In this document: positions 23,598 to 33,002 of the stretch, one piece after another | Position numbering within the stretch: position 1 is the stretch's first letter | How the letters are laid out: the number at the start of each line of letters is the position of its first letter | Assembly (NCBI GenBank): GCA_043801445.1 | Contig: JAZDMB010000032.1 | Coordinates: 29,440-93,439, forward strand | DNA length: 64,000 nt | DNA from: JAZDFP01 sp043801445 | Lineage (GTDB): Bacteria; Planctomycetota; MHYJ01; JACQXL01 | Direction of reading: 5' to 3' | Position numbers and translations under genes: made by a program | Notes under the pieces: generated by a model | What the model saw: the letters and a program-made list of their open reading frames with translations, nothing else | What the model was told of the DNA's origin: nothing | The model's database searches: none

Positions 23598-24324
23598 ATT
23601 AACCCGCTGGCTCATTTTTTTCTCTATCGCCATTATTTTTACCGCCCTCGATTTAATCACCAAACATCTTACCTACAAGATTAATACTATAGATATTATA
23701 CCGGGCGTTTTAGAATTCAGATTTATTAGTAATAAAGGTATTATCTGGGGATTATTCTCGCAGGGGTCTTTATTATTCATCGTTATCTCGTCGCTGGCAA
23801 TCCCGCTTATTATTTTCATGTTTAAATACATATATGTTTTTGTGTGCCATGAAACTAATCAAGAAGATGCTGTTCAGCCGTTACCTTCTGTCAATAACGA
23901 TGGCAAACCGTTAGATATAGCAGGAGAGACGCCTGTCCCGATAGAAGCAATCTCAAAACATACCGATACGAACGAAATAATATCAACCAGCGCCCCGACG
24001 AATTCATGTCATGATAACGGGATGGGGTGCCAAAAAAACTTACTGCCGCCTGAAATGCCCATAAGAAAATTTTCCGTATTTAGTATAATCGGCATGCTAA
24101 CCATTGCTTGCGGTCTGATTTTAGCCGGGGCAATCGGTAATTTATACGACCGTATCTTCTACGAGGGAGTCCGTGATTTTATCAGTTTTTATATAATAAA
24201 TTGGCCTATTTTCAATCTGGCTGATGTTTTTATAACCATCGGTGCATTCCTAATCATCTTTTGCATGTTTAAGAAGCCTTACGTAACCAAAACCAATTCT
24301 ATAGATGATACCCGTGGCGCATAG
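23551..24324 (+). CDS. lspA: Lipoprotein signal peptidase II with an inserted loop
   Basis: A 257-residue LspA, about 90 longer than usual. Conserved parts are ALDLITKHLTY, FRFISNKGIIWGLF (the N-x-G-x-x-W/F motif) and the two catalytic Asp motifs GNLYDRI and FNLADVFI. Between the second and third membrane helices lies a polar insert of about 80 residues (roughly 110-190, including TNQEDAVQPLPSVNNDGKPL). It cleaves lipoprotein signals after the lipobox Cys is modified. The start lies inside the DksA-like gene; GTG at 23563 is an alternative. Several lipoproteins in this window are its likely substrates. Confidence 0.92.
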   Translation: MPVSVLNVSKPWKKNELTRWLIFFSIAIIFTALDLITKHLTYKINTIDIIPGVLEFRFISNKGIIWGLFSQGSLLFIVISSLAIPLIIFMFKYIYVFVCHETNQEDAVQPLPSVNNDGKPLDIAGETPVPIEAISKHTDTNEIISTSAPTNSCHDNGMGCQKNLLPPEMPIRKFSVFSIIGMLTIACGLILAGAIGNLYDRIFYEGVRDFISFYIINWPIFNLADVFITIGAFLIIFCMFKKPYVTKTNSIDDTRGA

Positions 24325-25198
24325 ATTACCAAAGATAACCGCAGGATTAATTATTGTAATACTATTCTCGCACCTGATAGAATCAGCGCCGGCGCCGTCA
24401 AATACTGCCAAATCTTATCTTCTAAAACCAAATATAAAAGAGGGTGACAATGAAATAATTAACTATAAATTAGAAGCCTCAGCCAATATAGAAGTGCCGG
24501 CTATGGCCGAACATCCTGTCATACCCTTATATTCCAGATTGGAACAGGAGATAGAACAAAAAATATTAAGTATAACCGCTACTAAGATTAGCCGAATGGA
24601 GCGAACATACCATTCATCTAAATATTATACCAATAAAAAATCCAAAACACCCAAGACTGATTCGTTAGACGGCAAGAAAATTATTATCGAGCCTGATGGA
24701 ACCATTACCCCGACAGACCTAATACCGCTAAAAATAAAAGAATTTATTTCCATAAACGAACATAGATTCTCCTTGATTCTTCCGAAAGAAGAGATACGAC
24801 CTCAAGCCGAATGGACAATTCCATCGGAAATAGTGGTTAGCCTGTTTAATTTCAGTAACAATAAAAAAAGAAGCACGATACATGGCTGCACCGAAGTGGG
24901 TATTAATGCCCATTTTACCGGAGGCTCTCTTCAATGTCTATTGAAAAAAGTTCAATCAACAGGCCTTCAGGAAATTGCCGTGATTGAAATGATTGTTGTC
25001 TTAAAAGGCGAAGATAACGGATTGAATATTGATACCACGCTTAAAGGAACAGCCTTTTTTGATATTGCAAAAGCACGGTTCAGCACCATCGAATTATCAG
25101 GAGACCTGAATCTTGAAGGCGATCAACCGTGCGCCCAGTCCGGCGAAGATAGGGTCATTGGCAAAGGCAAGATAAACATCTTTTACGAATTTAAATAA
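24305..25198 (+). CDS. Exported protein of unknown function after lspA
   Basis: A 297-residue protein with a hydrophobic N-terminus (ITAGLIIVILFSHLIESAPA) ending in Ala-x-Ala-like sites, so probably exported. The rest is beta-rich with no motif I recognise. A late segment (KGTAFFDIAKARFSTIELSG) recalls families with repeated beta strands that measure or hold lipids, but this is weak. It overlaps lspA by 20 bases, so it is co-translated with it. Function unknown. Confidence 0.75.
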   Translation: MIPVAHRLPKITAGLIIVILFSHLIESAPAPSNTAKSYLLKPNIKEGDNEIINYKLEASANIEVPAMAEHPVIPLYSRLEQEIEQKILSITATKISRMERTYHSSKYYTNKKSKTPKTDSLDGKKIIIEPDGTITPTDLIPLKIKEFISINEHRFSLILPKEEIRPQAEWTIPSEIVVSLFNFSNNKKRSTIHGCTEVGINAHFTGGSLQCLLKKVQSTGLQEIAVIEMIVVLKGEDNGLNIDTTLKGTAFFDIAKARFSTIELSGDLNLEGDQPCAQSGEDRVIGKGKINIFYEFK

Positions 25199-25228
25199 TC
25201 TAAAATTTTCTCCGATGGAGTCAAAGAT

Positions 25229-26626
25229 TCATACGAAGTTCTTCGGATCGGTTACTCTGGCAATGGATTGATAAGTCACTCCGAGTAAAAATTGCAGTTC
25301 TTTAATGCTGATACTCAAAGGCGGCATCAGGACTATTACATCACCCAAAGGCCGTAACATAACCCCATGCTTACGTGCCTCAAGAATCACCTGATGCCCC
25401 ATCCTTGTCTCATACGGAAACGCCTCTTTTGTCTTGCTATGTTTTACCAGTTCAATACCGACCATAAAACCGCATTGGCGGATATCGCCTACATTTTTCA
25501 ACTGATAGAATTTCTGCAGTTCCTTACGAAGTAATTGTATCTTGGGCTGTAATTTTCGAATAGTTTTCTCTTTCCGGAATATTTTCAGATTAGCCAAAGC
25601 CGCTGCGCAGGCAAGCGGATTACCCGTATAGGTATGCCCGTGAAAAAAGGTTTTGTTATTCTTGAATTCACCCAGGAATGCCTTAAAAACCTTTTCGGTA
25701 GTCAACGTCGCGGCTAAAGGCAGATAACCACCTGTAATGCCTTTAGCCATAGTCATAATATCAGGCGTTACTCTTTCATGCTCGCAGGCAAACATCCTGC
25801 CGGTCCTGCCGAACCCGGTGGCCACTTCATCGGCAACCATCAAAACATTATGTTTATCACAGAGTTTTCTGATTGCCTTGATAAAACCTTTGGGCTGGAT
25901 AACCATTCCGGCTGCCCCCTGAACCAGCGGTTCAATAACCACAGCGGCTAATTCGTTCCTGTGGCATTTTATCAATCGCTCTACCCCAGACAAACATTCC
26001 ATACCGCATCTTTGAACCCTTGAACCATTGAGCTCCTGAACTTTTATGCCGGTGGGACAGCGATAACAATAGGGTGCCGGGGCTTTGAACGTTTCAAATA
26101 ATAAAGGCTTGTAGGTATTGTGGAATAAATCCATTCCGCCCAGACTCACAGACCCGATAGTATCGCCGTGATAAGCATTAACAAAAGTCAGGAATTTGGT
26201 TTTACGTCTTGTGTAAGGAGATATCTGTTGCCAGAATTGGAAGGCAATTTTGAGGGCAATCTCTACGGCGCTTGACCCGCTATCCGAATAAAATACACGG
26301 CTTAGACCTTTCGGTGCGATTTTTATAAGCTCCCCGGCTAACTCTATGGCCGGTATATTTGAAAGCCCCAACATCGTGGAATGAGCCACTCTGGAAAGCT
26401 GACGCTTTATCGCATCATTAATTTCCCTTACCTGATGACCGTGCACATTACACCATAAAGATGAAACTCCATCCAGATACCGTTTACCCCGGGTATCATA
26501 AAGATAATTGCCCCTGGCACGTTCAATAATAACGATATCATTTTTCATCCAGTCTTTCATCTGGGTGAATGGATGCCAGGCATATCGTTTATCCGAACGC
26601 TCAAGACGACGCAAAATATCTTTCAT
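25229..26626 (-). CDS. bioA: Adenosylmethionine-8-amino-7-oxononanoate aminotransferase
   Basis: A 465-residue class-III PLP aminotransferase that makes 7,8-diaminopelargonate in biotin synthesis. BioA marks are YAWHPFTQMKDW near residue 15, GVSSLWCNVHGH, the cofactor helix DSGSSAVEIALKIA, VADEVATGFGRTG with the conserved Asp, and the PLP lysine in MTMAKGITGGYLPL. The enzyme usually takes the amino group from S-adenosylmethionine. Here it stands alone with no bioB/D/F next to it, so the pathway genes are scattered. It converges on the exported-protein gene. Confidence 0.93.
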   Translation of the reverse strand: MKDILRRLERSDKRYAWHPFTQMKDWMKNDIVIIERARGNYLYDTRGKRYLDGVSSLWCNVHGHQVREINDAIKRQLSRVAHSTMLGLSNIPAIELAGELIKIAPKGLSRVFYSDSGSSAVEIALKIAFQFWQQISPYTRRKTKFLTFVNAYHGDTIGSVSLGGMDLFHNTYKPLLFETFKAPAPYCYRCPTGIKVQELNGSRVQRCGMECLSGVERLIKCHRNELAAVVIEPLVQGAAGMVIQPKGFIKAIRKLCDKHNVLMVADEVATGFGRTGRMFACEHERVTPDIMTMAKGITGGYLPLAATLTTEKVFKAFLGEFKNNKTFFHGHTYTGNPLACAAALANLKIFRKEKTIRKLQPKIQLLRKELQKFYQLKNVGDIRQCGFMVGIELVKHSKTKEAFPYETRMGHQVILEARKHGVMLRPLGDVIVLMPPLSISIKELQFLLGVTYQSIARVTDPKNFV

Positions 26627-26736
26627 AATCTACCAATATACAATTTCTAATACCAATTTCAAATAAACCCCGTTAGAAAGTTTACATAATGAAGTGAAGG
26701 CAATTATTTACAAACCTTAAAATTGGCAGTATTTAT

Positions 26737-26764
26737 TTGTCAAATGCTTTATCTTTGTTATCAT
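26737..26764 (+). promoter_or_regulatory. Possible promoter of the TPR-esterase gene
   Basis: TTGTCA at 26737 and TATCAT at 26759, spacer 16 bases, about 90 bases ahead of the gene. A GGAG site (AAAAAGGAGC) follows nearer the ATG. Confidence 0.4.
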
Positions 26765-26854
26765 AAATTTAAGGATATAACGCCAGTTTTAATATCCCTC
26801 CGCAAGGCGTATGCCCTGGCGGATTCCTAATTAATTAAAAAAAGGAGCAGAAAA

Positions 26855-28192
26855 ATGACAGGAAAAAATCAGGTGTTGATGGTTTTGCTATCTCTATTTA
26901 TTATTTTTGGTTTTATTTCATTGTCCCTGGTTGAAGCCAAATCCAAAGAAGAAGTCTATCAGGAAAAACTTGCTCAGGTAAAAGAGGGAGATCTTAGGGG
27001 GTATTTTGATTTGGGTCTATGGTGCCAGCAGAATAAATTAGATGCTCAAGCCAAAGAGATGTTTGAGAAGATTATTGCATTGAATCCTGACCATTTCGGA
27101 GCCAGAGATAAATTAGGTTATGTTAAATACAAAAACCAATGGATTAAAAAAGATGAAATAGCCAAAGTAGATTATGAAGAAAAACTCACCAAATTAAAGG
27201 ATGATGATACTAAAGGATTTTATGAATTAGGTCTATGGTGCCAGCAGAATAAATTAGAGACTCAAGCCAAAGAGATGTTTGAGAGGGTTATTGCGCTGGA
27301 CCCTGAGCATACCGGAGCCAGAGAGAAATTAGGTTACATTAAATATAAAAACAAATGGATTAAAAAAGGCGAGGAAACTAAAGCTGATTATGAGGAAAAA
27401 CTCGCCAAATTAAAAGATGATGATGTTGAAGGACATTATGGATTGGGTTGTTGGTGTAAGGAAAAGAAACTGTTCTATGAAGCCCGTGACGAATTTGAAA
27501 AGGCGGTTAAATTAGATGCTAATCACCAAAAGGCGCAAAAAGAACTGGAACTTATCACTCAACAGTTATCACCTACAGGTTTTCTCAAGAGGCCAATGGA
27601 TAACTATAAGACTCATTACTGTGCGAATGTTCCCAAGCAATACGATTCAAAAAAGAAATGGCCGCTTATCATAGGTTTGCATGGCACAGGCGGGACAGGC
27701 GACATGTTCCTCAGACGGCGCTGGGAACAAATAAGTAATGAAAAAGGTTACTTGGTTATCGCACCTAGATCACCAGGTAACAATTGGGATATAAAAGATG
27801 AGGATTTCGTAATGGCATGTCTGGATGATTTCAAAAAGGATTACCAGATTGATACATCCAGAATCTATTTAACAGGTTTCTCGGGCGGTGCATCTATGGC
27901 TTTACTTTTCGGCATGAATAATTTTCAGAAATTTGCCGCCCTGGCGATGGTAGGCGGAGGCGAACAAACAGGCCCTATTAGCCCAAATACCGTGGTATTA
28001 CCATTATACTTTTTAGTAGGCGAGAAAGACCAGAGCACCAAAGGTGTAGTAAAGCCGGTTACTGAACAATTGGAACAACAGGGATTTAGCGTTAAATACG
28101 AAGAAATGCCTAATATAGGACTTGACTGGCCTGATGATACATCAAGCAAAATAATCAATTGGTTTGAATCATTACTATCTGCGGAAAAGTAA
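26855..28192 (+). CDS. Exported TPR protein fused to an esterase/PHB-depolymerase-like hydrolase
   Basis: A 445-residue protein with a signal peptide (about 1-29), three roughly 66-residue repeats in the first 230 residues (each with GLWCQQNKLDAQAKEMFEKI-like TPR helices), and a C-terminal alpha/beta-hydrolase of the PHB-depolymerase/esterase type. The hydrolase has IIGLHGTGGTGDMF (oxyanion loop), the nucleophile elbow GFSGGAS near residue 340, and LVGEKDQ as the likely acid-bearing strand. It should work in the periplasm or outside. The substrate is unknown. AAAAGGAG precedes the ATG. Confidence 0.82.
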   Translation: MTGKNQVLMVLLSLFIIFGFISLSLVEAKSKEEVYQEKLAQVKEGDLRGYFDLGLWCQQNKLDAQAKEMFEKIIALNPDHFGARDKLGYVKYKNQWIKKDEIAKVDYEEKLTKLKDDDTKGFYELGLWCQQNKLETQAKEMFERVIALDPEHTGAREKLGYIKYKNKWIKKGEETKADYEEKLAKLKDDDVEGHYGLGCWCKEKKLFYEARDEFEKAVKLDANHQKAQKELELITQQLSPTGFLKRPMDNYKTHYCANVPKQYDSKKKWPLIIGLHGTGGTGDMFLRRRWEQISNEKGYLVIAPRSPGNNWDIKDEDFVMACLDDFKKDYQIDTSRIYLTGFSGGASMALLFGMNNFQKFAALAMVGGGEQTGPISPNTVVLPLYFLVGEKDQSTKGVVKPVTEQLEQQGFSVKYEEMPNIGLDWPDDTSSKIINWFESLLSAEK

Positions 28193-28245
28193 GTGGATTT
28201 GATTTAATCTATAAGAACTATGACTTAATAGCCTTGTGAGTGGTT

Positions 28246-30690
28246 TTATCTTCTTCCAAATTGCCAGGCTAAAAACATTTCCAATACTACAGAAGCAATC
28301 AAACTATAAAGCAGGTATTTCCAGAAATGGCTTATGGGAATATCCTGTAAATTAGCGGTGTCATCGGCTGCCGGAAACATTGTTTTATTCCCGTCAATAG
28401 AATCAAATTGAATGGTAGGTATAAATTGTTTTAGTTCTTCCAAACTGATACACCGTAAATCACCTTCACGCGAATCCGGATTAACTGCAAAATAATGAAT
28501 GTTATCTGAATCAAATTCTTTATTATCACCGGAAAGCGTGTATAATCCGGCATCTTCGGTATTATCATAAAACAGACGAAACTGTCGCGACTCATCATTA
28601 TCTTGTATTTTTTCGTCAGGGTTGATGTCGTCATCTTTTTTGCCTACTGATAAAGAATTTGAATAAGAATTTGAATCATCTTTTTTCATTGACGTAGGTA
28701 ACAATGAAATAGTGCCTTTTTTAGGCAGTTTCAGCGAATAATTATTAATCTGACTTTGCTTATTCAGCAGTAATTCTATCGGTTCTTTGACAAAAATATT
28801 TCGCGCGTTCATTTTATCGGTGAAAGTAGACAGATATAACGCTATCTGGTCAATCAACATTACATACATCGGTTTAACAGGCATCAAATTCCATTCCGTA
28901 TCAGCTGAAGTAGCGATTACAATAGTTTTTCCTCGACCATAAGATTTCTCAGCAATAAGCGGCGGTTTGTCGACAAGGGCTAAACGCGCTAAAACAGTTG
29001 TCCCAATATCTATCGGAACTGGTTGAACACCTGTTTGCCCGGAAAGGTCTGGCGGATTCTTATCAGCGTTAGGAGATGGCAGTAATTCATAATATTGATA
29101 AATGGACAGGGCGTTAAATCGTTCCTTTAAAGATGAAAAAAAGGAAAATGCCGGATGGGCAAACTCTATCTCGCCAAATCTAATGGTTTCGTTATGAGTT
29201 TTATCACCTTTTATTTCTCCGAGCGAATAGGGCAAAAGACCGGTCCCTTCTTTATAGAGCATCCTATTATAATTTGTTCTATCAACCTGGTCTCCTAAAA
29301 ATATCAATAAGCCTCCGCCGTTTTTCACGAAATTTTCCATATTTTTCAGCCGGTCCGGAGAAATCATTTCCACGTTCGCCATAATAATTAAGGTGTATTT
29401 ATCTGAATTTATCTCTTCTGAATTCAGCCATTGGGATACGGTCAAAACATCAATCAAATAAGGAGAAATGGAAAAATGAACATCTTCGTTTGACTGTACG
29501 CCATTAGAATTAAATTTAGCTTCGGCAAGTGGGGTAAGAGCGTAACGGAGGAATATGATTTCGTCATCAGACGGCTCCGCTGACGGCTTACCGTTTATTA
29601 TCAAAGTATTAATCCCTTCTCTTACTGAAACTGCGTATAGCCGATCGTCATCAAGTATCAGATTATCAGATTCTAATTCTATTTTTATCCGGTATTGACC
29701 GGGATCGTTAAATGTATAAATAAACGGCACCAGCACGGATTTATTTTGGGAAATGGTTACATTTGAGGATGTATATATTTGTCCCTGGACCAAAAAACTT
29801 ACTTTAAGGTCTTTTGTAACCGATGCTGTATCTGTAGGTGAATTTTGTGACCCGTCCCTGACGGGGCGAGCCTCATTGAAGCTCGTATTATAACTATAAT
29901 TATGAATCTCAGCATAAAAAGTAACGGGTTTTTTAGCGGTGATTACCGCCGTATCGGTATAAATCCTGCTGATTACATTATTATTATTCGAATCGCCTAT
30001 TTGTATTACCTTTATTTTGCATGTTTTAATTAATTCTTGCAAGGCTTCTTTTGTCTCATTATCCCTAATACCATTCCACGCTATTCGCTGGTTATCCGTA
30101 ATTAAATAAAGTATTTTCCGTGATGAAACAGATTTACTTAATATATCCTTAACTAACAGAAATGTCTTTGAAATATCAGTGGCATAGTCAGAAACAGTGA
30201 GATTGGCTAACTTCTTTTTAGCCTGTTCCATCTGGAACGAAGACTCGCTGATAAGTATTTCGGGCCTATCGGAAATTGTCATCAAAGAAAGTTTATCGCC
30301 TTTTTCAGGTCGTAATGATTCTATCAAACCAAGAGAAACCCTTTTCGCTTCATCCAATAGATTAGAAAATCCCGTTCGGTAACCCATGCTGTAAGAATTA
30401 TCTATAGCAATAATAAAATGAGTGTCCGATTGCGCGAGATTAGCAGAACTTTTAAGATAAGGTTTAGCTAATACAAAGGCAAAAATGACTATTATCAACA
30501 TCCTTAATATTAAGAGTATCAGGTTTTCTATTTGGAGACGACGCCTGTTTTTATGAAGTGCTTTAAGAAGAAAATCCATTGCTGCCCAGCGGATTTTTTG
30601 GTAACGCCGGCGATTTAGGATATGAATAATAAGCGGTATGATCGCTGCCAAACCCAGCCAGGCAAATAAAGGATTAACAAAATTTAACAT
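28246..30690 (-). CDS. BatA-type membrane protein with vWA domain
   Basis: An 814-residue protein of the aerotolerance-like vWA family. It begins with the BatA N-terminal helix (NPLFAWLGLAAIIPLIIHIL then NRRRYQKIRWAAM), a second helix near residue 65, then a von Willebrand A domain with the MIDAS-like DNSYSMGYR near residue 98. A large middle region resembles the glutamine-amidotransferase-like fold of the family, and a helix near the C-terminus (HFWKYLLYSLIASVVLEMFL) anchors it. It follows the DUF58 gene, forming the MoxR-DUF58-BatA cluster. A GC-rich palindrome contributes about residues 268-281. Confidence 0.85.
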   Translation of the reverse strand: MLNFVNPLFAWLGLAAIIPLIIHILNRRRYQKIRWAAMDFLLKALHKNRRRLQIENLILLILRMLIIVIFAFVLAKPYLKSSANLAQSDTHFIIAIDNSYSMGYRTGFSNLLDEAKRVSLGLIESLRPEKGDKLSLMTISDRPEILISESSFQMEQAKKKLANLTVSDYATDISKTFLLVKDILSKSVSSRKILYLITDNQRIAWNGIRDNETKEALQELIKTCKIKVIQIGDSNNNNVISRIYTDTAVITAKKPVTFYAEIHNYSYNTSFNEARPVRDGSQNSPTDTASVTKDLKVSFLVQGQIYTSSNVTISQNKSVLVPFIYTFNDPGQYRIKIELESDNLILDDDRLYAVSVREGINTLIINGKPSAEPSDDEIIFLRYALTPLAEAKFNSNGVQSNEDVHFSISPYLIDVLTVSQWLNSEEINSDKYTLIIMANVEMISPDRLKNMENFVKNGGGLLIFLGDQVDRTNYNRMLYKEGTGLLPYSLGEIKGDKTHNETIRFGEIEFAHPAFSFFSSLKERFNALSIYQYYELLPSPNADKNPPDLSGQTGVQPVPIDIGTTVLARLALVDKPPLIAEKSYGRGKTIVIATSADTEWNLMPVKPMYVMLIDQIALYLSTFTDKMNARNIFVKEPIELLLNKQSQINNYSLKLPKKGTISLLPTSMKKDDSNSYSNSLSVGKKDDDINPDEKIQDNDESRQFRLFYDNTEDAGLYTLSGDNKEFDSDNIHYFAVNPDSREGDLRCISLEELKQFIPTIQFDSIDGNKTMFPAADDTANLQDIPISHFWKYLLYSLIASVVLEMFLAWQFGRR
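29849..29888. repeat. In-frame GC-rich module in the vWA protein
   Basis: GACCCGTCCCTGACGGGGC and GAGCCTCATTGAAGCTC are two short palindromes in tandem, encoding NEARPVRDGSQNS. Confidence 0.65.
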
Positions 30691-30729
30691 CTATAAATGC
30701 AAAACTTTTTTGTAACCGTAATAAACAAA

Positions 30730-31623
30730 CTACCTTCTGGCTGCCCGTGTTGCTAAATAAGCACTTAAAGCCACATCTAATTTCTTGTCGGTAGTAATAA
30801 GCGTATAATCAATGCGGTTGCCCTCGCAACCTTGTCTAATGGTGTCGGTATATTCGCTGACTGCTTTAAGGTAATCTTTTCTCAATGCCATCGGGTCTGC
30901 TGTTATTTCGGGAAATTGCTCTAAGCCTGCAAAACGGGTCAGGCTATTGAACGGAAATTTCATTTCAAATTCATCTAAGATATGAAAAATAATTATATCT
31001 TGCCCTTTAGACTTGATTTTATTTAATCCTGCCAAAATATTATGCGGTTCATCCAAAAGGTCAGAAATAATAATAACCAACCCTTTCCGCTCCAGACGTT
31101 CTGTAATATGACCGGAAATGGATTTAAAATCTGTTTTGTTGGCAGCGTTAACCTGACTAAGATGATTCAGAATAAGATTCAAATGCCCTTGATGACTATG
31201 CGGTGCAATAATTTCTCTGATTTCAGAGTCGAATAAAACCAAACCCACGGCATCCTGTTGCTGAATCATCAAATAACTCAGTGCAGCTGCAATATAACAA
31301 GCATACTCTAATTTACTCACGCCTGTTGAGCCATACGCCATTGATTCGGAAACATCAAAAAGAACGTGGCAGATAAGATTGGTTTCCTGTTTATATTGTT
31401 TGATATAAAGGCGGTCTGAGCGGCCGAAAACCTTCCAATCTAAATATCTCAAATCATCGCCGGCGACATATTCACGATGCGCAACAAATTCAGGGCTGAC
31501 ACCCCGATAAGGACTCTGATGCATTCCGGCGATATAACCTTCTACAATCAGGCGCGCTTTAAGGTCAAGCCGGCTTATTTTATTAAGCACCTGCGGGTCC
31601 AAATATTTTAGGTAATCTTTCAT
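30730..31623 (-). CDS. DUF58 domain protein
   Basis: A 297-residue DUF58 protein. The family start is plain: LDLKARLIVEGYIAGMHQSP then YRGVSPEFVAHREYVAGDD and LRYLDWKVFGRSDRLYIKQY. A vWA-like central part contains DVSESMAYG. DUF58 proteins accompany MoxR ATPases and vWA membrane proteins and are thought to help assemble or activate other complexes. Its start overlaps the end of moxR by 41 bases. Confidence 0.93.
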   Translation of the reverse strand: MKDYLKYLDPQVLNKISRLDLKARLIVEGYIAGMHQSPYRGVSPEFVAHREYVAGDDLRYLDWKVFGRSDRLYIKQYKQETNLICHVLFDVSESMAYGSTGVSKLEYACYIAAALSYLMIQQQDAVGLVLFDSEIREIIAPHSHQGHLNLILNHLSQVNAANKTDFKSISGHITERLERKGLVIIISDLLDEPHNILAGLNKIKSKGQDIIIFHILDEFEMKFPFNSLTRFAGLEQFPEITADPMALRKDYLKAVSEYTDTIRQGCEGNRIDYTLITTDKKLDVALSAYLATRAARR

Positions 31624-32695
31624 CTTCTAATAATTTATTTTCAGCTATCGGCGTAATCTCAATCAATTTATCAATGATTTTGTCCGACGAAATTCCTTCA
31701 GCTTCAGCGGCAAAGTTCCTGATAATCCGATGGCGTAAAACCGGATAAACTACTTTTTTTATATCTTCAGTCGTCACATAATAACGCCCTTGAAGAAGAG
31801 CCCTGGCCCGTGCGGTTGTTATGATGTACTGACTGGCGCGGGGCCCAGCACCCCATGACACCCACTGTTTGATAAAATCCGGTATTTCTTCTGCCGTTTT
31901 GATATCAGCATCAGAATGTACTCTGGTCTGACGAACTAATTTTAATATGTACTTGTTGATATAATCTGCGACGGGCACATGATTGACTATTTCTTGTAAT
32001 CTTAAAATATCTTCCCTGCTTAATATTTTATCTAATTTAACATCAAAAGGTGACCGGTTAAGATTCATTATTTGTAATTCTTCATCTGACTTCGGATAAT
32101 CCACTTTAATGTTAAACATAAAACGGTCTAATTGGGCCTCCGGCAAGGGGTATGTACCTTCTTGCTCAATCGGATTCTGAGTTGCCAGAACGAAAAATGG
32201 CTGTTCTAACAGATATTTATGTCCGCCGGCCGTTACTTGTAATTCCTGCATTGCCTCTAATAGAGCGGATTGTGTTTTTGGAGGTGTGCGATTTATCTCA
32301 TCTGCTAAAATTACATTCGCAAAAATAGGGCCTCGAATAAATTGCAAGCATCTTGTGCCTGAAGTGCGGTCGTCTTGGATTACATCGGTACCGGTAATAT
32401 CAGATGGCATCAAATCCGGTGTGAACTGAATGCGATTGAATGACAAAGAAAGCGTTTGGGCTAAAGTTCTTACCATCAAAGTTTTGGCTAAACCGGGGAC
32501 TCCCACTAACAAACAATGACCCTTGGAAAATATACATATGAGTATCTCTTCAAGAACTTTTTCCTGCCCCACAATAGCTTTTTTCATCTCATCTTTAAGT
32601 TTCTGGTAAGCATCTTTCACCCTTTTTAATGATTCTAAATCCGATTCTGATAAGGGAGAGGAATTATTTGTGTTTTTTAATTCTTTGTCTGCCAT
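31583..32695 (-). CDS. MoxR-family AAA+ ATPase
   Basis: A 370-residue ATPase. From the ATG at 32695 it shows AIVGQEKVLEEILICIFSKG, Walker A GVPGLAKT, Walker B ILADEINRTPPKTQSALLEA, and sensor 1 LATQNPIEQEGTYPLPEAQL. These are standard MoxR signatures. The longer reading frame begins inside a GC-rich palindrome (32741-32795), whereas AAGGAGA lies upstream of 32695. It is probably a chaperone-like partner of the DUF58 and vWA proteins that follow. Confidence 0.95.
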   Translation of the reverse strand: MADKELKNTNNSSPLSESDLESLKRVKDAYQKLKDEMKKAIVGQEKVLEEILICIFSKGHCLLVGVPGLAKTLMVRTLAQTLSLSFNRIQFTPDLMPSDITGTDVIQDDRTSGTRCLQFIRGPIFANVILADEINRTPPKTQSALLEAMQELQVTAGGHKYLLEQPFFVLATQNPIEQEGTYPLPEAQLDRFMFNIKVDYPKSDEELQIMNLNRSPFDVKLDKILSREDILRLQEIVNHVPVADYINKYILKLVRQTRVHSDADIKTAEEIPDFIKQWVSWGAGPRASQYIITTARARALLQGRYYVTTEDIKKVVYPVLRHRIIRNFAAEAEGISSDKIIDKLIEITPIAENKLLEDERLPKIFGPAGA

Positions 32696-33002
32696 AAGGA
32701 CATATCTCCTTTCTATAACAAGTATAAATAAATGGTTCGGTAATCCCGCCTGCCCGGATATCCCCGCCCGAACGACCGTCATGTCGGGCAGGTTAAGCTA
32801 AATACCGAGCAAAGTCGAGGTACTGATTAATCTTTTCAATCACCTTAACAAGAATAATCGGTTCTCTCGTATCTTAACCTGTTTCCATCAGGTTGCTATT
32901 ATAATACCCTCATAAGTAAAAACAAATAAAACTTTACTTTAATAATAAAGTAAGTAGAATACACTGCCTCACTACCTGTCATCATATTTCAACTGGTAAG
33001 TT
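32696..33002. other. Gap between divergent moxR and dnaE
   Basis: Contains a GC-rich palindrome module (32741-32795), a Thr/Ser-free AT-rich spacer and an inverted repeat TTACTTTA / TAAAGTAA (about 32934-32954) near dnaE. The two promoters should be here; I see no strong match to a consensus. Confidence 0.55.
32741..32795. repeat. GC-rich palindromic module upstream of moxR
   Basis: CCCGCCTGCCCGGATATCCC then CGCCCGAACGACCGTCATGT and CGGGCAGG. It would be read through as GISGQAGLPNH if translation began further upstream. Confidence 0.7.

Noticed and set aside
31583..32782. Longer start for MoxR at 32782
   Set aside because: The extra residues are encoded by a GC-rich palindrome, while 32695 has a proper ribosome-binding site.
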